A DNA stretch of 23,096 bases. It comes from an uncultured Pseudomonadota bacterium (GTDB lineage: Bacteria; Pseudomonadota; Gammaproteobacteria; Steroidobacterales; Steroidobacteraceae). Shown here one piece after another: positions 14,385 through 22,192 of this stretch. The notes below the pieces were generated by a model. The model made no database searches, was not told where the DNA came from, and saw only the letters and a list, made by a program, of their open reading frames with translations. Each line of letters starts with the position of its first letter. Positions within the stretch are counted from its first letter, which is position 1. The stretch lies in NCBI GenBank assembly GCA_946479515.1, contig CAMLGF010000061.1:1-23096 (forward strand), given 5' to 3'. The translations under genes were made by a program, and so were the position numbers.

Positions 14385-15373
14385 GGCGGCTGGCCAAACA
14401 CCCGCTGTTCTGGCCCGGCGTGACCTTGCTGCTGCTGCTCGTGCTCAATGCCGCGTTGAATCCAGGTTTCCTCGCCATCGCCTGGCGCGACGGGCATTTG
14501 TACGGCAGCCTCATCGACATCCTGAATCGCGCCGCACCGCTGGCGCTGGTCTCGGCCGGTATGACGCTGGTGATCGCCGCGCGCGGGCTCGACATCTCGG
14601 TGGGCGCGGTGGTGGCCATCGCCGCGGCCACGGCCGCACTGATCGTCGGCCCGACCAGCAGCCTGGCGCTCGCCATCGGCGGCGCGCTCGGCGTGGCGCT
14701 GCTCTGCGGCCTGTGGAACGGCGCGCTGGTGGTGGGTGTGGGCATGCAGCCCATCATCGCCACGCTCATCCTCATGGTGGCGGGGCGCGGCGTGGCCCAA
14801 CTCATCACCGGCGGGCAGATCCTCACGGTCTACTACGCGCCCTACGACTTCATCGGCAATGGCTATCTACTTGGACTGCCATTCGCGGCCCTGCTGGCGG
14901 CTGCCGTCATTGCGCTGCTGCACCTGTTGCTCTCGATCACGCCGCTCGGGCTGTTCATTCGCGCCATCGGCATCAATCCGCTGGCCGCGCGCATCGCGGG
15001 GGTACGGGCGCGACCCCTCACGTTGTGCCTGTACACCTTCTGCAGCCTCCTGGCCGGGGTGGCCGGGCTCATCATCAGCTCGAACGTGAAGAGCGCCGAT
15101 GCGAACAATGCCGGCCAGCTGCTGGAACTGGACGCAATCCTGGCCGTGACGCTCGGCGGCACGGCGCTCACCGGCGGCCGGTTCAACCTCGCGGGCACCG
15201 TGCTCGGCGCGCTCATCATCCAGACGCTGACCTCGACCATCTACTCGCTGGGCGTGCCGCCGGAAGTGAACCTGGTATTCAAGGCGGCGCTCATCTTCAT
15301 CGTGATGCTGCTGCAGTCGGCGGAGTTCCGCACGACGCTCAAGCGCCTCGCGGTGCGCCAGGAGGCACCGTGA
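14381..15373 (+). CDS. ytfT: Furanose ABC importer permease (YtfT-like)
   Basis: A 330-residue inner-membrane permease with about eight to ten hydrophobic segments, starting MRRLAKHPLFWPGVTLLLLL. Family signatures are AGMTLVIAARGLDISVGAV near the N-terminus and DAILAVTLGGTALTGGRFN near the C-terminus, the latter being the cytoplasmic coupling region. The ATG at 14381 overlaps the ytfR stop (ATGA). It belongs to the BPD_transp_2 family and is expected to pair with YjfF as a heterodimeric channel, since two different permease genes follow the ATPase gene. Confidence 0.92.
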   Translation: MRRLAKHPLFWPGVTLLLLLVLNAALNPGFLAIAWRDGHLYGSLIDILNRAAPLALVSAGMTLVIAARGLDISVGAVVAIAAATAALIVGPTSSLALAIGGALGVALLCGLWNGALVVGVGMQPIIATLILMVAGRGVAQLITGGQILTVYYAPYDFIGNGYLLGLPFAALLAAAVIALLHLLLSITPLGLFIRAIGINPLAARIAGVRARPLTLCLYTFCSLLAGVAGLIISSNVKSADANNAGQLLELDAILAVTLGGTALTGGRFNLAGTVLGALIIQTLTSTIYSLGVPPEVNLVFKAALIFIVMLLQSAEFRTTLKRLAVRQEAP

Positions 15374-16374
15374 GCGTGGCCGCGGGCGCGCGCAGCAGAG
15401 CGGCAATGCTGGGGCTCGACCGCCGGCTCGTGCCGCTCGCCGGCACGCTGCTGTTGTTCGTCGCCATGATCGTGTTCGGGGCGATCTCCTACAAAGCCTT
15501 CCTGGCGCCGCAGGTGTTCCTGAACCTGTTCATCGACAATGCCTTCCTGCTGATCGTGGCCGTCGGCATGACGTTCGTGATCCTCACCGGCGGCATCGAC
15601 CTTTCCGTGGGTTCGCTGCTGGCATTGACGACCATGACAACGGCCGCGCTCGTCGAGAAGGCGCACTGGAGCCCCGGGTTGGTGATCCCGCTGGTGCTGG
15701 CGGGTGGCACGGCCTTCGGCGCGGTGCAGGGCTTCCTGATCCATCGCTACCGGCTGCAGCCCTTCATCGTCACGCTGGCCGGCATGTTCGTGGCGCGCGG
15801 GCTCTGCTACCTCATCGACACCGAGTCGATCCCGGTGACGCATCCGCTGTTCCAGGAGCTGGCCTACGCGCGAATTCCCCTGGGTGGCCGCGTCGCGATC
15901 TCCAGCGGCGCCGTCATCGCCATAGTCACGGCGCTCGCTGCCACCTGGGTCGCCCAATCCACGCGCTTCGGGCGCACGGTGTACGCCATCGGCGGCAATG
16001 CCAGGTCGGCCGCGCTCATGGGCCTGCCCGTCGGGCCGACGCTCACGCGCGTGTACGCCTTCAGCGGCTTCTGCGCGTCGCTGGCCGGGCTCGTGATGAC
16101 GGTGTACATGCTCTCGGGCTACAGCCTGCACGCGGTCGGCCTCGAGCTCGATGCCATCGCCGCGGTGGTCATCGGCGGCACGCTGCTGACGGGTGGCGTG
16201 GGGTACGTCGCCGGCACGGTGGTGGGCGTGCTCATCCTCGGCATCATCCAGACACTGGTGATCTTCAACGGCACGCTCAGTTCCTGGTGGACGCGCATCG
16301 TCGTGGGCATCCTGCTGTTCGTGTTCTGCGTCTCGCAACGTGTGATCGAAACGCGCGCGGAGAAGTCGCGGTGA
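15370..16374 (+). CDS. yjfF: Furanose ABC importer second permease (YjfF-like)
   Basis: A 334-residue permease of the same family as its neighbour. The GTG start at 15370 overlaps the ytfT stop (GTGA) and has a strong ribosome site AGGAGG six bases upstream. An in-frame ATG at 15406 is an alternative. Signatures are VGMTFVILTGGIDLSVGSLL, RFGRTVYAIGGNARSAALMG and ELDAIAAVVIGGTLLTGG. Several transmembrane helices span the length, ending in a short cytoplasmic tail (SQRVIETRAEKSR). The YtfT-YjfF pairing with a YtfQ-like binder is characteristic of the furanose importer and distinguishes it from the one-permease arabinose system AraFGH. Confidence 0.92.
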   Translation: MSVAAGARSRAAMLGLDRRLVPLAGTLLLFVAMIVFGAISYKAFLAPQVFLNLFIDNAFLLIVAVGMTFVILTGGIDLSVGSLLALTTMTTAALVEKAHWSPGLVIPLVLAGGTAFGAVQGFLIHRYRLQPFIVTLAGMFVARGLCYLIDTESIPVTHPLFQELAYARIPLGGRVAISSGAVIAIVTALAATWVAQSTRFGRTVYAIGGNARSAALMGLPVGPTLTRVYAFSGFCASLAGLVMTVYMLSGYSLHAVGLELDAIAAVVIGGTLLTGGVGYVAGTVVGVLILGIIQTLVIFNGTLSSWWTRIVVGILLFVFCVSQRVIETRAEKSR

Positions 16375-17372
16375 TCCGCCGCTTCGGCACGCTGGCAGAC
16401 GGCCGCGGCGTCGACGCGGTCACGCTGGGCGCGGACGACGGACTGCAGCTGCAGGTGCTCACCTACGGCGCCATCCTTCACCGGCTCACCTACCCGGTGC
16501 GCGGCGTGCGCCGCGATCTCATCCTGTTCTTCGACCAGCTCGAGCAATACGAGCGCGATCGTTCGTACGTGGGCCCGGTCGTCGGGCGTTTCGGCAATCG
16601 CATCGCCGCGGGGCGTTTTTCTGTCGACGGCCGGACTCACCAGCTGACCACCAACGAGGGCGCCAATCACCTGCACGGCGGCAGGCTGGGTTTCAGCAAG
16701 CGCGTGTGGCAGGTGCTCGAGCTGCGGGACCATCGCCTCGTGCTGGGCCTGCATTCGCCCGCCGGCGAGGAAGGCTATCCCGGCAATCTCGATGCGACCC
16801 TCGAGCTGGCGGTGTCCACCCACGCGCTGTCGATCACGTTCGGCGCGTCCACCGACGCGCCGACGCCCGTCAATCTCACCTATCACCCGTACTTCAACGT
16901 ATCGGGCGATTTCCGCGCGCCGGCCACCGACATGTGGCTGCGCATCCCGGCCGAACACTATCTACCCGTGGGTGCCGGGCTCATCCCCACCGGCGAGCTT
17001 GCGCCCGTGGCGGGCACGACCTTCGACTTCCGCACGTCGCGCAGGCTCGCACCGCCGCCGGTGGCCACGCTGCCACAGCTCACGCTCGCCGGCGGTTACG
17101 ATCACTGCTGGCTGCTCTCCCCCGGCGCGGATTGCGCCTGCGAACTGCGCTCGCCGAACCGCGACCTCACCCTGCGCATGCGCGGCACCGGGCCCGGCCT
17201 GCAGTTCTACAACGGGCAATTCCTGCCGCAGTCGCATCCGCAGCTCGGCCATGGCGTGATCCTCGAGCCGCAAGGGTTGCCGGACGCACCCAATCACCCG
17301 CGCTTTGCGAATGCCATCCTGCGGCCCGGCGAGCGGTACCACGCCGCGATCGAATATCACTTGTCCGCGTAA
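16371..17372 (+). CDS. galM: Aldose 1-epimerase (mutarotase)
   Basis: A 333-residue GalM-fold protein whose GTG start at 16371 overlaps the yjfF stop (GTGA). Expected residues are visible: the N-terminal VVGRFGNRIAAGRF substrate loop, NEGANHLHGG with the conserved His, NLTYHPYFN with the catalytic acid His, GYDHCW with the substrate-binding Asp, and the C-terminal catalytic base Glu in VILEPQGLPDAPNHP. There is no signal peptide, so it acts in the cytoplasm. It interconverts alpha and beta anomers of an aldose; next to a furanose importer it probably equilibrates imported L-arabinose so the dehydrogenase can use it. The substrate is inferred from neighbours. Confidence 0.9.
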   Translation: MIRRFGTLADGRGVDAVTLGADDGLQLQVLTYGAILHRLTYPVRGVRRDLILFFDQLEQYERDRSYVGPVVGRFGNRIAAGRFSVDGRTHQLTTNEGANHLHGGRLGFSKRVWQVLELRDHRLVLGLHSPAGEEGYPGNLDATLELAVSTHALSITFGASTDAPTPVNLTYHPYFNVSGDFRAPATDMWLRIPAEHYLPVGAGLIPTGELAPVAGTTFDFRTSRRLAPPPVATLPQLTLAGGYDHCWLLSPGADCACELRSPNRDLTLRMRGTGPGLQFYNGQFLPQSHPQLGHGVILEPQGLPDAPNHPRFANAILRPGERYHAAIEYHLSA

Positions 17373-17413
17373 TCGATACGCGCGCCGGCATGGGCGGCGC
17401 GAGCGGCGCTGCC

Positions 17414-17419
17414 TATACT
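17414..17419 (+). promoter_or_regulatory. Possible internal promoter (-10 TATACT) before the glycosidase genes
   Basis: TATACT matches five of six bases of the -10 consensus in very GC-rich sequence, within the only sizeable gap (83 bases) of the operon and 37 bases before the GH51 start. No good -35 is seen 16-18 bases upstream (TGGGCG at 17391). A small hairpin (CGCGT-N7-ACGCG, 17366-17382) covers the galM stop. Confidence 0.3.
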
Positions 17420-17455
17420 CGGCGCACACTTTCATTCCAGTCCGGAGCGCAACAG

Positions 17456-19093
17456 ATGCCTGACGACAGCCGCCGCCGCTTCCTTCAACAGGCCGGGCTC
17501 GCCGGCGCCGGCTTCGCCGCCTCCTCGCTGTTTGCCTTGCCCGGCCACGCCCAGGCTGCCGGCCGCACCGCGCGCGCCACCCTGGGGCTGGTGACGCCGC
17601 GCCAGGATTTCGATCGCCGGGTGCTCGGCGCCTTTCTCGAGCATCTCGGCCGCGCGGTGTACACGGGTGTGTACGAGCCCGGCTCGAAGCTCGCGGACAA
17701 GCGCGGCTTCCGCACCGACACGCTGCGCGAGGTGCAGGACCTGCGCGTACCCATCATGCGATACCCCGGCGGCAATTTCGTCTCGGGCTACCACTGGCTG
17801 GATGGCGTCGGGCCGCGCAAGAATCGCCCCACCGTGCTCGAGCGCGCCTGGAATTCCCTCGAGACCAACCAGTTCGGCACCAACGATTTCATGGACTGGG
17901 CAAAGGCCGTCGGCACCGAACCGCTGCTGGGCTTCAACCTCGGCACCGGCACCTCCGAGATGGCCGTGGCGTACGTGGAGTACTGCAATTTCGCGCGCGG
18001 CACGCGCTGGAGCGATCTGCGCCGTGCACACGGCTACGAGCAACCGCACAATGTGAAGTACTGGTGCCTGGGCAACGAGATGGACGGCCCCTGGCAGATC
18101 GGCCGGCTCACCGCCAGGGAATACGGCTGGAAGGCCCGCGACATCGCGCAGCAGATCCGCGTCATCGATCCCGACCTGCAGCTCATTGCCTGCGGCTCCA
18201 GCGGCCCCGGCATGCCTACCTACCTGGAGTGGGACCGCGAAGTGCTCGAGCAATGCTACGACATGGTCGACGGCATCTCCCTGCACTGCTACTACGGCAA
18301 TGGCGACACGACCGGCGGCAAGACCGAGCGCTTCCTGGCCATGAATCTCGACATGGAACGCCAGATCCACGAGGTCACCGCCGTTTGCGATTACGTGCAG
18401 GGCCTCAAGCGCTCGCCGAAGAAGCTGTGGCTGTCCTTCGATGAATGGAACGTGTGGTATCGCGCGAACAGCGGTGATCACACCAACGGGCACGGCAAGT
18501 TCGCGCCGAAGCTTCTCGAGGAGGTCTACAACCTCGAGGATGCGCTGCTGGTCGGCGGGTTGCTGAACACGCTGCTGCGCACCTCCGACCGCGTGCGCGT
18601 TGCCTGCCTGGCGCAGATCGTCAACGTCATCGCGCCGCTCATGACCAGCGAGCAGGGCATCCTGCGGCAGTCCACCTACTACCCCTATGCGATGGCGCTC
18701 AAGTACGCCGCCGGCCGCGTGCTCGATCTGCGGATGAGCAGCGAGACCTATCCGGTTCGCGCCGCGGCAGCCCGCGGCAGCTACGCGCGGGACATGGACG
18801 TGCCGTTCGTGGACGTGGTGGCGACATACGATGCCGGCCGCAGACAGGTGGCCGTGTTCGCGCTCAACCGCGACCTCACCGATGAACGCGAGCTGGCCCT
18901 GACCTTCGAGGACCTGACTCCCTCGCGCGTGCTGGCCTGCGAAACGGTCACCGGGTCGGACCTCAAGGCCTTCAATACCTTCGAGCAACCGAACCAGGTG
19001 GCGGCCACGAAGCTCGACGCCGGCACGGCCGGCGGCAGGATGTCGGTGCAGCTGCCGCCGCGGTCGTACACGGTGGTCCATCTCGCGGTTTGA
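17456..19093 (+). CDS. GH51 alpha-L-arabinofuranosidase, Tat-exported
   Basis: A 545-residue glycoside hydrolase family 51 enzyme that removes terminal alpha-L-arabinofuranose from arabinan, arabinoxylan or their oligosaccharides. ATG 17456 has GGAG eight bases upstream. The N-terminus is a clear twin-arginine signal (DSRRRFLQQAGLAGAGFAA, then a hydrophobic core ending in HAQA). Catalytic residues fit the family: acid/base E208 in CLGNEMDGPW and nucleophile E330 in LSFDEWNVWY. IMRYPGGNFVSGYHWLDGVG near the N-terminus is a further GH51 hallmark, and a C-terminal beta domain closes the protein (FALNRDLTDERELALTF; SVQLPPRSYTVVHL). Many GH51 enzymes are cytoplasmic, so export marks extracytoplasmic release of the sugar. 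GH127 follows 13 bases downstream. Confidence 0.94.
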   Translation: MPDDSRRRFLQQAGLAGAGFAASSLFALPGHAQAAGRTARATLGLVTPRQDFDRRVLGAFLEHLGRAVYTGVYEPGSKLADKRGFRTDTLREVQDLRVPIMRYPGGNFVSGYHWLDGVGPRKNRPTVLERAWNSLETNQFGTNDFMDWAKAVGTEPLLGFNLGTGTSEMAVAYVEYCNFARGTRWSDLRRAHGYEQPHNVKYWCLGNEMDGPWQIGRLTAREYGWKARDIAQQIRVIDPDLQLIACGSSGPGMPTYLEWDREVLEQCYDMVDGISLHCYYGNGDTTGGKTERFLAMNLDMERQIHEVTAVCDYVQGLKRSPKKLWLSFDEWNVWYRANSGDHTNGHGKFAPKLLEEVYNLEDALLVGGLLNTLLRTSDRVRVACLAQIVNVIAPLMTSEQGILRQSTYYPYAMALKYAAGRVLDLRMSSETYPVRAAAARGSYARDMDVPFVDVVATYDAGRRQVAVFALNRDLTDERELALTFEDLTPSRVLACETVTGSDLKAFNTFEQPNQVAATKLDAGTAGGRMSVQLPPRSYTVVHLAV

Positions 19094-19106
19094 GAGGGAA
19101 GCGACG

Positions 19107-21029
19107 ATGACGCAGCACTCGCGCCGCGATGCCATGAAACTGTTTGGCGCGGGAGCTGCGCTCTCGTGCATGCCGGTCGGCGCTTCGGCTTCGGCTGTGC
19201 TGCTGCCGGCCAATCCCAGGTTCTTCGCGCTGCGCGACGTGCGGCTCGGTGACGGGCCTTTCCTCGTCGCCCAGAGGCTCGACGAAGCCTATCTGCTGCA
19301 GCTCGAACCCGATCGGATGCTGGCGAACTTCCGCCAGAACGCCGGCCTCGAACCCAAGGCGCCCGTATACGGAGGCTGGGAATCCGTCGAGCCCTGGGTG
19401 TGGATCCGGTGCCACGGGCACACGTTGGGACACTATCTCAGCGCGGCCGCCTGCATGTATGCGAGCACCGGCGACGCCCGCTTCGCCGGGCGCGTCGACT
19501 ACATCGTCGCGGAACTCGTCGAGTGCCAGAAGCGGACGGGAGGCTGGCTCGCGGCGTTTCCCGACGGCGTGGAGCCGCTCACGCACAGCGTCGCGGGCGA
19601 GGAATTCGCGGGCGTTCCCTGGTACACCACGCACAAGGTGCTCGCCGGCCTGCGCGACGCGCATCTTCAGCGCGGCAGCGCCGAGGCGCTGCAGGTCTGG
19701 CGGCGCTTCACCGACTGGATCGACGAGCTCACGCGTGACGTGCCCACGCAGCAGTTCCAGAAAATGCTCGACCGCGAGCACGGTGGCATGAATGAAGTCT
19801 GCGCGGACCTGTACGCGCTCACGCACGACGCGCGCCATCTCGCGCTCGCGCATCGCTTCGCGCACGTCGCCCTGCTGTTGCCGCTCTCGCGTCGCGAAGA
19901 CAGGCTCGATGGATTGCACGCCAACACCCAGATTCCGAAGGTGATCGGCTTCCATCGCACGGCCATGGTCGGCAGCTCCGAACCCGGCTACCGCGCGGCC
20001 GCCGAGTTTTTCTGGCAGACCGTGACCGGCCGGCGTTCCTTCGTCACGGGCGGCCACGGCGATGGCGAGCATTTCTTCGCGACCGACGAATTCCCGAAAC
20101 ATCTGGATTCGGGCAAGACCATGGAGACCTGCTGCACTCACAACATGCTCAGGCTCACGCGCTCCCTGTACGAGAGCGAGCCTCGTGCGCGGTATTTCGA
20201 TTACTACGAGCGCGCGCTCTTCAACGGCATCCTGGCATCGCAGGATCCCGAGACCGGGATGAACACGTATTTCCAGTCCACACGGCCCGGCTACGTGCGC
20301 CTGTATCACACGCCGTTCGATTCGTTCTGGTGCTGCACCGGCTCGGGCATCGAGAACCACGCGCGCCATGGCGAGTCCATCTACTCGCACGACGAAGAAT
20401 CGCTGTACGTGAACCTGTTCATCGCCTCGACCTTGTCCTGGCGGGAACGCGGCCTCACGGTGACGCAATCCGGCAATTTCCCCGACGGGGATACGGTGGA
20501 GCTGCAATTCGACAGCGCACGGCGGCAGCGCCTCGGCATCCGCATCCGCCATCCCTCGTGGTGTGCGGAAATGAGCTGCACGTGGAACGACCGGAAGGTG
20601 TGGGTCAGTCGCCGGCCGGAAAGCTATTTCCCGATCCCCGTCGACCGGATCAAGCCCGGCGATCGCCTGCGGATCACCCTGCCGATGTCATTGCGACTCG
20701 AGCCGCTGCCCCATGCGCCGCAATTCGCGGCGCTGGTCTATGGACCCATCGTGCTCGCCGGCCGCTTCGGCACGGAAGGCCTTTCGCCGGGCGCACAGCT
20801 CATCGTCAACGAGCGCGAATCCGGGAAGATGCTCAACGCAGACGTGAAGATCCCGCGCTGGACCCAGCCGCTCGAGGCATTGGTCGCGAACACCGCACGC
20901 ACGCGGGCCGACAAGCTCGAGTTTCGCACCTCGGGTTTCGAAGGCGACGCGCACGTCGATCTCGCACCCTGGTTCCGCCTCACGCACGAGCGCTACAACC
21001 TTTACTGGCGCGCGCACGCCGCCGCCTGA
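19107..21029 (+). CDS. GH127 beta-L-arabinofuranosidase, Tat-type signal
   Basis: A 640-residue enzyme of the DUF1680/GH127 family. ATG 19107 follows GAGAGGGAAG. The N-terminus SRRDAMKLFGAGAAL, then a cleavage-like ASA, reads as a twin-arginine signal, less perfect than that of the GH51 gene. The zinc/cysteine active site of HypBA1 lines up: acid/base E321 (GHGDGEHFF), E340 and C342 (METCCTHNML), and C409-C410 (FWCCTGSG), where the first is the nucleophile in the characterised enzyme. The N-terminal half is an alpha/alpha barrel and the C-terminal part is beta-rich. Known substrates of the family are beta-L-arabinofuranosides such as the hydroxyproline-linked arabinosides of plant extensins. 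With GH51 it would release both anomeric types of L-arabinofuranose. It ends the operon; no clear T-run terminator follows. Confidence 0.92.
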   Translation: MTQHSRRDAMKLFGAGAALSCMPVGASASAVLLPANPRFFALRDVRLGDGPFLVAQRLDEAYLLQLEPDRMLANFRQNAGLEPKAPVYGGWESVEPWVWIRCHGHTLGHYLSAAACMYASTGDARFAGRVDYIVAELVECQKRTGGWLAAFPDGVEPLTHSVAGEEFAGVPWYTTHKVLAGLRDAHLQRGSAEALQVWRRFTDWIDELTRDVPTQQFQKMLDREHGGMNEVCADLYALTHDARHLALAHRFAHVALLLPLSRREDRLDGLHANTQIPKVIGFHRTAMVGSSEPGYRAAAEFFWQTVTGRRSFVTGGHGDGEHFFATDEFPKHLDSGKTMETCCTHNMLRLTRSLYESEPRARYFDYYERALFNGILASQDPETGMNTYFQSTRPGYVRLYHTPFDSFWCCTGSGIENHARHGESIYSHDEESLYVNLFIASTLSWRERGLTVTQSGNFPDGDTVELQFDSARRQRLGIRIRHPSWCAEMSCTWNDRKVWVSRRPESYFPIPVDRIKPGDRLRITLPMSLRLEPLPHAPQFAALVYGPIVLAGRFGTEGLSPGAQLIVNERESGKMLNADVKIPRWTQPLEALVANTARTRADKLEFRTSGFEGDAHVDLAPWFRLTHERYNLYWRAHAAA

Positions 21030-21173
21030 GGCTCGCCGCCTCCGCCAGGGCGGGTAACACAGGCGCGGTGACCCTGGGGGCGGGCCGGAACAGCGTGCCG
21101 GCGAGCCCCCGTGGCGTGGGGCCCATTTAACCCCGAAAAAGCGCGAACTGGACCCCCTCCCGGGGGAACCCTG

Positions 21174-21189
21174 TGTGACCCCCGTCACC
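21174..21189. promoter_or_regulatory. CRP/Vfr-type site upstream of the chemotaxis genes
   Basis: TGTGA-CCCCCG-TCACC matches nine of ten arm bases of the CRP/Vfr consensus TGTGA-N6-TCACA. It lies in the 257-base gap after GH127, 97 bases before the probable TTG start of the response regulator. Its GTGAC/GTCAC arms could also form a hairpin. Upstream of it, CCCCC-TCC-CGGGGG-type sequence (21151-21165) is a second small GC hairpin. No convincing -10 was found. Confidence 0.45.
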
Positions 21190-21286
21190 GTCGTTTTGTC
21201 ACATACCGGCCAAGATTCCGCTCGTGCCAATGGGAGAAGAACCGTCCGAAAGGGTCGGCGGTGCCTCATTTGCGTGGAGAACCATC

Positions 21287-21652
21287 TTGGCCATTCAAAA
21301 GGTATTGATCGTCGACGACGCGCGCCCGGATCTCATGAATCTGGAGAAGATCGTGAGCGGCGCGGGCTACACCACCCTCACTGCCACCAGCGGTCAGCAG
21401 GCCGTGGAGATCTCCAAAGCGCAGCTGCCCGACGTCATCCTCATGGACGTCAACATGGACCAGATGGACGGCTTCGCGGCCACGCGCGCCATCGGCGGCG
21501 AACCCACCACCAAGGGAATCCCGGTGGTGCTGGTCACCAGCAAGAATCAGAAGGCCGATCGCGTCTGGGCGCAGATGCTCGGCGTCAAAGGCTACGTCAC
21601 CAAACCGTACACGCCCGATCAGATTCTCGGGGCCATCGCGGCACTGGGCTGA
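21287..21652 (+). CDS. Single-domain response regulator, PilH-like
   Basis: A 121-residue receiver-only protein. TTG 21287 was chosen because GGAGA lies seven bases upstream and it gives the standard opening MAIQKVLIVDD; in-frame GTG 21224 and ATG 21230 would add about 20 unrelated residues. Key residues are D10-D11, phospho-acceptor D54 (VILMDVNMDQMDGF), T84 (VLVTSKNQ) and K106 (VTKPY). The stretch TSKNQKADRVWAQMLGVKGY resembles the TTKDQETDKVWGKRQGA pattern of PilH in the Pil-Chp system, where PilH is a CheY-like partner of the ChpA kinase controlling type IV pilus motility. The CheW-like and receptor genes directly follow (16 and 2 bases). Confidence 0.85.
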   Translation: MAIQKVLIVDDARPDLMNLEKIVSGAGYTTLTATSGQQAVEISKAQLPDVILMDVNMDQMDGFAATRAIGGEPTTKGIPVVLVTSKNQKADRVWAQMLGVKGYVTKPYTPDQILGAIAALG

Positions 21653-21668
21653 TCCGGACCGCGGCTCC

Positions 21669-22190
21669 ATGAACGCCACCTACCCGCTGCCCATCGTCGG
21701 CCTGCCGCCGCTCCCACCAGAGCTGGCGGCGCTGGTCGGCGCTCAGGCGCCCGCCGAAGTGCTTCCGGACGACGTCATCCGTCAGGCCTTCCGCATCGGG
21801 CAGATGCGGTTGCTGGCGCCGTTCGACACCGCGAGCGAGCTCGTGGAAATGCCTTCGGTCTATCCACTGCCGCGCATGCCGGCCAATCTGCTCGGCCTCG
21901 TGAACCTGCACGGCCGCATCGTGCCGCTGTTCGACCTCGCGCCGCTGTTCGAGACGCAACACCCGCCGCGCGAGAAGCGCATGGTGCTGGTCATCGGCCA
22001 CGGCAACGATGCCGCGGGCATCGTCATCGACGGGCTGCCGCGACGCATCGTGTTCCGCCCCGAACAGCGGATTGTCACGCCGGCCCTGCCGGCCGCGGCG
22101 GCCGACGCCGCCATCGCCACCTACGTCCAGGGAGCGGACGCCTGGTTCGAATTCAACTACGCGTCACTCCTCGAACAACTCGCGAGCTAG
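21669..22190 (+). CDS. CheW-like adaptor (PilI-like)
   Basis: A 173-residue protein with a CheW-type domain from about residue 38: FRIGQMRLLAPFDTASELVE, PSVYPLPRMPANLLGLVNLH, GRIVPLFDLAPLF, then RMVLVIGHGNDAAGIVIDGLP. The NL.G.V.LHGRIVPLFDL core is the hallmark of CheW domains that couple receptors to a CheA-type kinase. The N-terminal 35 residues are Pro/Leu-rich and carry no known domain. Order response regulator, CheW, receptor is that of pilH-pilI-pilJ, so PilI is the closest named relative, but the full operon is not visible. It is cytoplasmic, acting at receptor arrays. Confidence 0.85.
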   Translation: MNATYPLPIVGLPPLPPELAALVGAQAPAEVLPDDVIRQAFRIGQMRLLAPFDTASELVEMPSVYPLPRMPANLLGLVNLHGRIVPLFDLAPLFETQHPPREKRMVLVIGHGNDAAGIVIDGLPRRIVFRPEQRIVTPALPAAAADAAIATYVQGADAWFEFNYASLLEQLAS

Positions 22191-22192
22191 CC

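Noticed and set aside
17432..20552. Long minus-strand frames opposite GH51 and GH127
   Set aside because: Both sense genes have intact catalytic residues; the antisense translations are compositionally biased and domainless.
21030..21173. Intrinsic terminator after GH127
   Set aside because: Only small GC hairpins without a following T-run are visible.
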